Below, in pieces: positions 14,118 through 20,311 of a stretch of DNA of 20,311 bases. The translations under genes were made by a program, and so were the position numbers. Numbering within the stretch: the first letter of the stretch is position 1; the number at the start of each line of letters is the position of its first letter. The stretch comes from a bacterium (GTDB lineage Bacteria > Verrucomicrobiota > Verrucomicrobiia > Methylacidiphilales > Verrucolacustridaceae): the NCBI GenBank assembly GCA_009921985.1, contig RFWS01000010.1:1-20311 (forward strand). The letters are read 5' to 3'. The notes under the pieces are model-generated. The model had not been told where the DNA came from. It did no database searches and saw only the letters and a program-made list of their open reading frames with translations.

Positions 14118-15658
14118 ACCCTTCGGCGCCGCTCCTGGGGCGGGCCGTGGCGGAAAACCGGCTCGAATCCGACCATCGTCTCCGCACCGGCCTTTTCGCC
14201 GTCGCCACCCTGCTTGCCTACGGCCTCTCCCTGCTCACCCCCGCCGCCCATAGCCCCGCCGCCTGGATCGCCGTCTTTTTCACGGCCTTCGTCCTCCCGC
14301 TGATTCTCTCCATCGTCATCCCGGAAGCTTTTCTCCGTAACCGGCTGCTCGGTCTTTTCCTTCTGACCCTGATCGGGAACTTCGCCTTTATCCTCCTCCT
14401 TCTGCGCTTGGCCCCCCACCACGCCTTGAGCGCCGGCATTTACCTTCTCCCCCCCGCCTTAGCCGCCCTCACCCTGACCACCTTGGTCGGCCCGCGGGCC
14501 GGATCGCTGCTGGTGGTGTTGGTGGGATTGGCGGAACTTTTTCTTCTGCGCACCGATCAGCGGTACCTGATCGCCTCCGTTACCACGGGACTCGGGGCGG
14601 TGATTCTTTCCCGGCACATCTACCGTCGCTCCGATCTCCTCAAGGCCGGTGCCGGCATCGGCTTGGTCGCTCTGGCCTCCACGGTGCTGGGAGCCGGTCT
14701 TTCCTTCACCGCCACCTGGGAGGTGATTCTGACAGAAGCCGTTTCCGCGGCGGCCCTTGGCCTGCTCGGTGCCATCATCGTTGGCGCCCTGCTTCCTGTG
14801 CTCGAGTCGGCCTTCGACCGCACCACTGATCTCTCCTGGCTGGAACTGATGAGCCTGGACCGTCCCATCCTCCGCCAGCTCGCCCTGGAGGCGCCCGGCA
14901 CTTATCTCCACAGCATCCTCGTCGGGCATTTGGCCGAGGCGGCCGCCTCCGCCTCCGGTGCCGCCAATCCCCGCGCCTGCCGGGCCATGGCCCTGTTTCA
15001 CGATATCGGCAAGCTCAAGAATCCCGAATACTTCACCGAAAACTTTGTTTCCACGAATCCCGATCCCCACGCCACCCTGCCCCCGTCCATGAGCTCCCTG
15101 ATCATCCTTGCCCACGTGAAAGACGGTGTGGCCCTGGCCCGCCAACACCGCCTGCCCCGCCGCATCCGCGAGGCGATCCGCGAACACCATGGCCGCAGCC
15201 TCGTCTGGTACTTTTACCAACGTGCCCTTCAACAGGAAAAAGACGCGCGCTCCGGCGGCAAGATCCTCCGTCTTCGCGAGGAGGATATCCCCGAAGTCGA
15301 GGAATCCTCCTTCCGCTATCCGGGTCCCCGTCCGCAATCCCCCGAAACCGCCATCCTCTCCCTCGCCGATGCGGCCGAGTCCGCCTCCCGTGCCTTGGAA
15401 AAGCCCGTGCCGGGCGCCGCCGCCAAGCTTGTGGACCATTTGTTTCAGGAGCGAGAGAAGGAGGGCCACTGGTTGGAATGTGGCCTCACATCTTCCCAAT
15501 GGCAGGCCGCCCGCAAGGCCTTGGCCGAAGGGGTGGAAAACTTGCTTCGCCCCCGTATTCGCTATCCCAAAGACCGCCGTGGATCCAAAAAAACCGACCA
15601 TCCGCTGGATCAACCGTCAAAGACGGCATCCACCCAACCTCGCCTACCTGCGTTGTAA
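14114..15658 (+). CDS. 7TM-HD family phosphodiesterase (PgpH-like), lacking the extracellular domain
   Basis: Likely hydrolyses the second messenger c-di-AMP at the inner face of the membrane. The protein has 514 residues. About seven or eight hydrophobic segments fill residues 25-235. A cytoplasmic HD domain follows with metal ligands His266 (YLHS), His296-Asp297 (FHDIGKLKNPEYF), His334 (LAHVKDG), His358-His359 (REHHG) and Asp419 (LADAAES). Classical PgpH/YqfF proteins have ~700 or more residues, with a ~250-residue extracellular 7TM-HDED domain after the first helix; there is no room for it here. The start is GTG at 14114, overlapping the phoH stop. The gene order phoH, 7TM-HD, ybeY is the same as in Bacillus. 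Its last 80 bases overlap ybeY. Confidence 0.9.
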   Translation: MNPSAPLLGRAVAENRLESDHRLRTGLFAVATLLAYGLSLLTPAAHSPAAWIAVFFTAFVLPLILSIVIPEAFLRNRLLGLFLLTLIGNFAFILLLLRLAPHHALSAGIYLLPPALAALTLTTLVGPRAGSLLVVLVGLAELFLLRTDQRYLIASVTTGLGAVILSRHIYRRSDLLKAGAGIGLVALASTVLGAGLSFTATWEVILTEAVSAAALGLLGAIIVGALLPVLESAFDRTTDLSWLELMSLDRPILRQLALEAPGTYLHSILVGHLAEAAASASGAANPRACRAMALFHDIGKLKNPEYFTENFVSTNPDPHATLPPSMSSLIILAHVKDGVALARQHRLPRRIREAIREHHGRSLVWYFYQRALQQEKDARSGGKILRLREEDIPEVEESSFRYPGPRPQSPETAILSLADAAESASRALEKPVPGAAAKLVDHLFQEREKEGHWLECGLTSSQWQAARKALAEGVENLLRPRIRYPKDRRGSKKTDHPLDQPSKTASTQPRLPAL

Positions 15659-15998
15659 GGTGGAGGCGGCCTTGGGCCTCTTGCCACCCAACCGCTTGCG
15701 GCGTCTGCCCGGAGAACTCACCGTTGTCCTCGTTTCGGCGCGGCAAAGCGGAAGCCTTCACGATCGCCATCTCGGCGATCCGACTCCTGCCGACGTTCTG
15801 GCCTTCCCCCATGGCGAAATTGTGGTCTGTCCCGCGGTCGCTTCCCAACTGCGTAAAGGCCACGGCCTGAGCCTGCGGGACGAACTCCTCACCTACATCC
15901 TCCACGGCCTTCTTCATCTCGCCGGTTTTCGCGACTCCACCCGCGCCGGTGCCCTCACCATGCGTCGGATGCAGGCCCGCCTGCGCCACGCGCGTTAG
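15579..15998 (+). CDS. ybeY: Endoribonuclease YbeY (rRNA maturation factor)
   Basis: A metal-dependent RNase involved in 16S rRNA 3'-end maturation and ribosome quality control. The protein has 139 residues. The GTG at 15579 was chosen because it starts just before the first strand (TIRWINRQRRHP), giving the normal family length. The frame is open far upstream, but only as shadow of the 7TM-HD gene. DPTPADVLAFPHGEIVV (67-83) is the PTDVLSFP family block. The zinc motif reads HGLLHLAGFRDST: His109 and His113 are present, but the third ligand position, normally His, is Asp119. The gene overlaps the 7TM-HD gene by 80 bases and converges on the DUF4239 gene with overlapping stops. Confidence 0.92.
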   Translation: MDPKKPTIRWINRQRRHPPNLAYLRCKVEAALGLLPPNRLRRLPGELTVVLVSARQSGSLHDRHLGDPTPADVLAFPHGEIVVCPAVASQLRKGHGLSLRDELLTYILHGLLHLAGFRDSTRAGALTMRRMQARLRHAR

Positions 15999-16771
15999 CG
16001 GTCGGAAAGGTTTGCCACCTGTCGAAACGGTTCGGCTGACAGCCGGGTTGCGCCGCTGAACGGTCTCTCAAAAATTAAAATCAGTCCCACAATCATTCCC
16101 AGGCATCCATAATAGCCGCCCAGGGTCAATTTCCGCCGGAGAGTCATTTTCGATTCCGTCGTCATCAGGCACTCCAGAATCATCATCAACCCGATCACGA
16201 TCCAGAAAAGTTGCGCGGTGGAGGTTTGTGCCTTCTGCAACCGGGCTTGGCGAAGATCCTCCAGTTCGTTGAGGCGGGTCCAAAGCTCGTTGCCATCCCC
16301 GGGCTTCTCACCCATGGCTTGGGTTCTGGCCAACTGCCGGAGCTGGAAAAGAATTTGATCTGCTTGCGCGGATAATCTCGGTGGCTGGGCACCCAGTGTC
16401 TTCCATTCGTCCGTGGCAATCGCTCCGGCGTAATCCCGCAGGAGTTCCCGCTCCCTCCTGGCCAGCGAGGAGCGGTCAATTTCCAGCGTGCGGTGAAGTT
16501 GTTTGATCTCACCGGCCTCCCGTGCTGCCTCCACATCCATCCGCACAAACTTTTCCCGGACATCATTCAGGGTCAGGGCCAGCAGGAAAACCAGGAAAGC
16601 CCTCAATCCCCGCTGGGTCCGGTCCACCAGACGGGTTTCCGGTTCGTTGGCCATCCGCCCGCATAGCCGCTGACCTGCCTTGGGCAGAAACAAACCCAGG
16701 GCGGCGAAAAGGGCGAAAAATAAACCGATGAGCGCCAGATCAGGCCAACTCCACAAAAAATCAGGAATCAT
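15995..16771 (-). CDS. DUF4239 membrane protein
   Basis: The protein has 258 residues from the ATG at 16769-16771. One transmembrane helix lies near the N-terminus (PDLALIGLFFALFAALGLF), with a second at about 57-72 (RAFLVFLLALTLND). A cytoplasmic helical region contains REAGEIKQLHRTLEIDRSSL and a DYAGAIATDEWKTLG block. Two more helices lie near 190-210 and 218-238. This matches the DUF4239 (bestrophin-like) layout; the family has no proven function. GGAGG lies 14 bases before the ATG, a long spacing. A GTG at 16840 is an alternative start but would add 23 non-hydrophobic residues. It follows a broken secreted-protein gene on the same strand. Its stop codon overlaps that of ybeY (TTAG shared). 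Confidence 0.8.
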   Translation of the reverse strand: MIPDFLWSWPDLALIGLFFALFAALGLFLPKAGQRLCGRMANEPETRLVDRTQRGLRAFLVFLLALTLNDVREKFVRMDVEAAREAGEIKQLHRTLEIDRSSLARRERELLRDYAGAIATDEWKTLGAQPPRLSAQADQILFQLRQLARTQAMGEKPGDGNELWTRLNELEDLRQARLQKAQTSTAQLFWIVIGLMMILECLMTTESKMTLRRKLTLGGYYGCLGMIVGLILIFERPFSGATRLSAEPFRQVANLSDR

Positions 16772-16842
16772 GGATGACCAATATGCCTCCCACGGCCAGG
16801 AGTCGGCAAGATTCGCTCCGGGCAAAGGCAAGCCATCCACGG

Positions 16843-17295
16843 TCAGTCGGGACGCCGAAGTCGGGGCACGGTTCCCGCATCTTGACCTTCCCGCAAGGCA
16901 CCCGCAGCGGAATCATTCTGCCCACGGTTCCGCAGCCAAAGATTTGCGGAATCCACTTCTTGGGGATTCACAGCCTTGACCAACCGGGGAATCTCAAAAG
17001 TCCGCTCCACTCGGGAAAAAATTTCCGAAACCGAATCCCCATCCTCATCGATCAGCTCGACCACCAGCCGGTGCCTCCCCTCGGACAACCCGCTCCAGGC
17101 ATAAGGCTCGGCGGCGGGCAAAATCGTTTCCACCCCATCCAACCGGAATCGCACCCGGTGCCCCTCCTTGCCCAACGTCACATTGTGCGCACGAAAATCG
17201 AACCACACCTTTCCTTCCGTATCGGGAAACACGCTGCCGTCCTTGGGTAGGTTCACCGTCAGGTAGGGGCGGTCTTCCGGCTGGAAGTCGGACGT
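16843..17295 (-). CDS. Second beta-domain of a frameshifted secreted protein (3' part)
   Basis: About 150 codons in the frame that ends at 16843. As it stands the first start codon is a GTG at 17256, but the domain begins upstream at SDFQPEDRPYLTVNLPKDGS. It contains VWFDFRAHNVTLGKEGHRV, then a SEGRHRLVVELIDEDGDS hairpin, typical of an immunoglobulin-like beta sandwich. It is clearly similar to the domain encoded by the 5' part: SPKEGEV versus LPKDGSV, and LAPGAHVLRIFAVKPDGK versus LSEGRHRLVVELIDEDGD. The two ORFs are therefore halves of one tandem-domain protein. The last ~25 residues are basic and low in hydrophobics and may not be native. It lies 71 bases upstream of the DUF4239 gene. Confidence 0.7.
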   Translation of the reverse strand, partial: TSDFQPEDRPYLTVNLPKDGSVFPDTEGKVWFDFRAHNVTLGKEGHRVRFRLDGVETILPAAEPYAWSGLSEGRHRLVVELIDEDGDSVSEIFSRVERTFEIPRLVKAVNPQEVDSANLWLRNRGQNDSAAGALREGQDAGTVPRLRRPD

Positions 17296-17779
17296 AAAAG
17301 TTTAGCCGCACACTCGCCTCCGGATCGGCCAGCATCTTTCCGTCCGGTTTCACCGCAAAAATCCGCAGCACATGGGCTCCCGGGGCCAACCCATGCAAAA
17401 CCACCGGCTTGAGCTCATTCGCATGCTCGATCGGAGATCCGTTGTCGAGAATCACATGCAGCCGGTTCCCGCCGTCCCCGATGGCGTAGTTTTCCGCCCG
17501 GACAAAAACATCCACGGTCTCCCAAGGCATCACCTCTCCCTCCTTGGGAGATTCCACCACCACCCGCACGGGGTGACCGGCATGAATCGGGGCGCCGGTG
17601 TTCGTCGGCGGCTTCACCGCCCGCTCGGCCTTGCGCACCGGTTCCTGATGAGGCTCGGCCGCCCGAACCCCCTCGGAAACCGCCTCGGCCCTCTGCGCGG
17701 GCACCTCCTCGATCTGCCCCTGGAGGGGAAAGACCAAGACCCAATAGGCCCAAGGCAACAACGCCAAGCTCCTGCTCAT
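17045..17779 (-). CDS. Secreted tandem beta-domain protein, 5' part of a frameshifted gene
   Basis: The start is the ATG at 17777-17779, giving MSRSLALLPWAYWVLVFPLQ as a signal peptide. A Glu/Ala/Pro-rich linker to about residue 70 follows, then one beta domain with VRVVVESPKEGEVMPWETV and LAPGAHVLRIFAVKPDGK. Real coding ends near 17297 (ASVRLNF); the rest, to the stop at 17045, is Arg/Gly-rich shadow sequence. Removing one base from the AAAA run at 17296-17299 (plus strand) continues the protein as NFTSDFQPEDRPYLTV and yields 311 residues with two similar beta domains. Two ATGs at 17822-17827 are alternative starts but overlap the ogg start on the other strand. Function is unknown; secretion with a carbohydrate- or protein-binding role is a guess. 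Confidence 0.7.
   Translation of the reverse strand: MSRSLALLPWAYWVLVFPLQGQIEEVPAQRAEAVSEGVRAAEPHQEPVRKAERAVKPPTNTGAPIHAGHPVRVVVESPKEGEVMPWETVDVFVRAENYAIGDGGNRLHVILDNGSPIEHANELKPVVLHGLAPGAHVLRIFAVKPDGKMLADPEASVRLNFYVRLPAGRPPLPDGEPTQGRQRVSRYGRKGVVRFSCAQCDVGQGGAPGAIPVGWGGNDFARRRALCLERVVRGEAPAGGRADR
17296..17299 (-). other. Frameshift point in an AAAA/TTTT run
   Basis: On the minus strand, codons AAC TTT TAC belong to the 5' frame, while ACG TCC GAC TTC belong to the frame used downstream. Deleting one T of the run restores a single open frame across two homologous domains. A homopolymer insertion, either in the sequence read or in the genome, is the simplest explanation. Confidence 0.7.
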
Positions 17780-17825
17780 CCTCTGCTTTTGACCCCCTCC
17801 ATGAGGCCTTAAGCTTTTCCCCATC

Positions 17826-18662
17826 ATGCCAGCCCTGCAACTCCCCGTTCCGCTCGATTTGTCCGCCACTCTTCTCGGCGGGCAGTCTTTCTGCTGGAAC
17901 GAAACCAGTCCCGGTGAGTTCACCGGGTGGATCCGCGGACAACCCGTCACTCTTTCCGTCCGCCATCGACGCGTGGTCTGGGATAATCCCCTCATTTCTG
18001 TCGCTACTTTGGAGCGTTACCTCAGCCTGGATCTTGACCTCGATCCTCTTCTTTCCGCGGCCTCCCGGGATCCTTGGCTACCTCACGCCCGGGAAACACA
18101 CCCCGGCCTCCGCCCTCTCCGCGAGGATCCCTGGGAATGTCTCGCGAACTTTATTTGCTCCTCCCTGAAGCAGATCATCCAGATCCGTCAGATCAACGAG
18201 CGGCTTCGCCGTGCCTTCGGGGGACCCAGCCGGGATTTCCCCTCCCCGGCCCGTCTTGCCCGGGCGGGGGAAAAGGGGCTCCGCCAATGCCAGCTCGGCT
18301 ATCGCGCGAAGCATCTCGCTGCCACCGCCAAGATCCTCGTCAAACAACCGGAGCTCTTGGACATTCCAGATACCTGGGCCACGGAACGGGCTGCGGAACA
18401 CCTCGAGCAGTTGCCCGGAGTCGGCCCCAAAATTTCCCGCTGCGTCCTTCTGTATGCCTACAGCCGGTGGGACGCCTTCCCCGTGGATGTTTGGGTCACC
18501 CGGCTCCTTCGCCAACTCTACTTCCCCAAGCGGCGCCGCCCCCTTTGCCTCGAGGACTGGGAAATCTGGTCGCAAAAACAGTTTGGTCCGGCGCGTGGCT
18601 TGGCCCAGCTCGCCCTCTTCCACTGGTACCGCACCCGTCCTGGGGCGCGGGCTCGCCGCTAA
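17826..18662 (+). CDS. ogg: 8-oxoguanine DNA glycosylase (OGG1-like)
   Basis: Removes 8-oxoguanine from DNA and can nick the strand by beta-elimination. The protein has 278 residues. The N-terminal OGG domain contains LLGGQSFCWNE, like the GQ.F.W motif of OGG1. The HhH-GPD domain reads LPGVGPKISRCVLLYAYSR, with catalytic Lys202, and FPVDVWVTR, with Asp221. The Lys-Asp spacing of 19 residues is the same as in human OGG1 (Lys249/Asp268). The architecture is OGG1-like rather than MutM/Fpg or AlkA alone. The ATG at 17826 lies 46 bases from the divergent secreted-protein start. The TAA stop overlaps the stop of the converging antiporter gene (CTAA). Confidence 0.9.
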   Translation: MPALQLPVPLDLSATLLGGQSFCWNETSPGEFTGWIRGQPVTLSVRHRRVVWDNPLISVATLERYLSLDLDLDPLLSAASRDPWLPHARETHPGLRPLREDPWECLANFICSSLKQIIQIRQINERLRRAFGGPSRDFPSPARLARAGEKGLRQCQLGYRAKHLAATAKILVKQPELLDIPDTWATERAAEHLEQLPGVGPKISRCVLLYAYSRWDAFPVDVWVTRLLRQLYFPKRRRPLCLEDWEIWSQKQFGPARGLAQLALFHWYRTRPGARARR

Positions 18663-20311
18663 ACCTCCGTCGTTCCCGCCTTTCGCAGATATTCGTCCGC
18701 CAGCCGGATCTGATCCTTTTCCCCGAAAACAAACAGCTCATCTCCGGCCATCAGCACCGTCTCCGGCCCGGGCGAAACCAAGTTCTTACCCCTCCGGTCA
18801 ATCGCCACGATCACCGCTCCCGTTTGTTTCCGCAGCTGGGTGTCCGCCAGCGTCTGACCGATCAGGAGCGACTGGGGATCGATTTGGTGCACATGGACAG
18901 TCGACTCTCCGGGCAGGTTCAACCCATCTTGGTCCGGCGGCGTCTCCCAAGTTTCGCGAATCTTGGCCTGACCCTGTGAATACAGAAGAACCAGCCTTTT
19001 TTTTGCCAGAATCGCAAGCAACGCCACGAGGCCGAAAAGCCCCAGCACCAGCTTGCCCGTAGGCAAAAGCGGAGCGCTGAGGAGAATAAGCATGAGCGCG
19101 AACCCCAGGTATCCCACCCAGAGAAAAAGTGCCTGCGAAAGTTTACGCCCCGGACCGGCTTGACCATTCTCCTTGTCCCGGGGAAAGGCGATTTCGGAAA
19201 GCAGGACCGCCAAGGCATGGAATTTGCGGATCCATGCCACCACCACCGGCAACGCCACCACAGCCCCGCCCATCCAGAACAAGGGTGCCCCCCAGCTCGC
19301 CACCGCAAAACGGTCGGGGAATCGGTCCCCATAGGTTCGCCACAAGGCCGCGGCCGAAAGCAGACAGGCCGCGATCAGGGTCAGCTGAAGCAGCAGTTGC
19401 CACACTAGTTTGCGCACAAAGTCCCAGGCCATCCGGTGCCTTCCCTTGGAAGCCGCCCCCACGCCACGCAACCAAGACTGGTAGGTTTTGCAGAATCCCG
19501 TGAACCACGCCGGCCCTTTGCGTTCCAACCAGTCCGCCGCGGCACCCGATCCGGAAATCAGATAGGGCGTGGTCAGGGTGGTAGCCGCGGAAACCAGCAC
19601 AGCGATCGAATACAGGCGGTCGCTCATCACTCCCAGGGTCATGCCCAGCCCGGCAATGATGAAGGAGAACTCCCCGATCTGCGCCAAGCTGAACCCCGCC
19701 CGCGTCGCCATCCGCAAATCGCATCCTCCCAGCAACGCCCCCAGCCCGCTGAAGAGAATTTTTCCAAGCAACACCAGAAGGACGATCCAGATCACCACCC
19801 CGAATCCCTCCTTCAAAAAATCGAATTTGATCAGCATGCCGGACGAGGTGAAAAAGATGGCGCTGAAGACATCCTTGAGGGGCCCCACCAACCGGTCGAT
19901 CCGCTTCACCTGCCGCACCTCCGCTAACACTGCTCCCGCCAGAAAGGCACCCAAGGCCACGCTAAACCCTAGCTTATGCGCCAGCAGGGAAATCCCAAAA
20001 ATCAGTCCCAGCACGGTGATCAACAATACCTCCTCCATTTCCGTCCGGCTGGCGAGGTCGATCAACCGGGGAATGATCAGAAATCCCACTACCGCCACCC
20101 CGACCAGAAAGGCCGTCAGCGAAAGCATCGTCGTGCCCGTGGAGGCCAAGTCCACCCCCCCGGTCGTGCCGAGGTGGGTCAGGATCCCTAGCATCGCCAC
20201 CGCCAGGATGTCTTCCACAATCAGGATCCCGAAAACCAACCGGGCGAACTCCCGACGCATCAGTCCCATCGCTTCCAAAGCCTTGGCGATGATCGTGGTT
20301 GAGGAGATGGA
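18659..20311 (-). CDS. CPA2 monovalent cation/proton antiporter with C-terminal TrkA-C domain (N-terminus cut by window edge)
   Basis: An inner-membrane antiporter of the Kef/CPA2 type, probably exchanging K+ or Na+ for H+. About 550 residues are visible. They start with SISSTTIIAKAL, the conserved SST motif of the family, and continue with FGILIVEDILAVAMLGILTH, carrying the conserved acidic residue, and GFSVALGAFLAGAVLAE. After the normal CPA2 helices comes a linker (about 19440-19520) and a further block of about four hydrophobic segments. The last ~80 residues form a TrkA-C (RCK-C) regulatory domain: HQIDPQSLLIGQTLADTQLR and VLMAGDELFVFGEKDQI. No TrkA-N nucleotide-binding domain is present, so control is probably not by NAD(H) as in KefB/C. 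The first part of the gene lies beyond 20311. Confidence 0.88.
   Translation of the reverse strand, partial: SISSTTIIAKALEAMGLMRREFARLVFGILIVEDILAVAMLGILTHLGTTGGVDLASTGTTMLSLTAFLVGVAVVGFLIIPRLIDLASRTEMEEVLLITVLGLIFGISLLAHKLGFSVALGAFLAGAVLAEVRQVKRIDRLVGPLKDVFSAIFFTSSGMLIKFDFLKEGFGVVIWIVLLVLLGKILFSGLGALLGGCDLRMATRAGFSLAQIGEFSFIIAGLGMTLGVMSDRLYSIAVLVSAATTLTTPYLISGSGAAADWLERKGPAWFTGFCKTYQSWLRGVGAASKGRHRMAWDFVRKLVWQLLLQLTLIAACLLSAAALWRTYGDRFPDRFAVASWGAPLFWMGGAVVALPVVVAWIRKFHALAVLLSEIAFPRDKENGQAGPGRKLSQALFLWVGYLGFALMLILLSAPLLPTGKLVLGLFGLVALLAILAKKRLVLLYSQGQAKIRETWETPPDQDGLNLPGESTVHVHQIDPQSLLIGQTLADTQLRKQTGAVIVAIDRRGKNLVSPGPETVLMAGDELFVFGEKDQIRLADEYLRKAGTTEV

Noticed and set aside
14459..15613. 384-codon open frame on the minus strand opposite the 7TM-HD gene
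   Set aside because: Very glycine-rich with no motif; the plus strand carries a complete set of HD ligands and membrane helices.

Overview
The window (20,311 bases, GC-rich, genes packed with 4-base overlaps) looks like an ordinary chromosomal segment. It probably comes from a member of the PVC group, most likely Verrucomicrobiota. That placement is inference: it rests on the high GC, frequent GTG/TTG starts, DUF5069, FecR-type secreted proteins, a thiL-tsaE-tsaB-alr run, and a pair of unknown membrane/coiled-coil genes of a style I associate with that phylum. I see no rRNA, tRNA, CRISPR array, insertion sequence, integrase, phage gene or attachment site.

Layout. (1) 1-3337, minus strand: two translationally coupled secreted FecR-like proteins followed by the start of isoleucyl-tRNA synthetase. 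(2) 3338-3547: a divergent, comparatively AT-rich intergenic region. (3) 3548-6221, plus: a DUF5069 protein, a CrtI-type phytoene desaturase and a stand-alone DICT-like sensory protein. (4) 6278-8925, plus: a CPBP membrane protease, ThiL, TsaE and TsaB in one overlapping chain. TsaE and TsaB belong to the t6A tRNA-modification machinery. (5) 9012-13066, plus: alanine racemase, then two genes I cannot name. The first is a polytopic membrane protein, apparently starting at CTG; the second is a membrane-anchored coiled-coil protein broken by a one-base frameshift. (6) 13134-15998, plus: PhoH, a 7TM-HD (PgpH-type) c-di-AMP phosphodiesterase and YbeY, the same order as Bacillus phoH-yqfF-yqfG. (7) 15995-17779, minus: a DUF4239 membrane protein and a secreted tandem beta-domain protein that is also frameshifted. 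(8) 17826-18662, plus: an OGG1-like 8-oxoguanine glycosylase. (9) 18659-20311, minus: a CPA2 cation/proton antiporter with a C-terminal TrkA-C domain, cut by the window edge.

How the genes work together. Most plus-strand genes are housekeeping: thiamine diphosphate synthesis, tRNA modification, cell-wall D-alanine, rRNA/RNA maintenance and c-di-AMP turnover. Their overlapping starts and stops suggest long co-transcribed, translationally coupled units. Five of the six 4-base overlaps have a different gene pair but the same form, NTGA, and all four possible bases occur in the first position.

I did not find a convincing new defence, mobile or biosynthetic system. The best candidates for something undescribed are the unknown pair between alr and phoH, the 7TM-HD protein that lacks its usual extracellular domain, and the crtI/DICT neighbourhood. 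Two independent one-base homopolymer frameshifts mean that either the assembly has residual indels or two genes are decaying.
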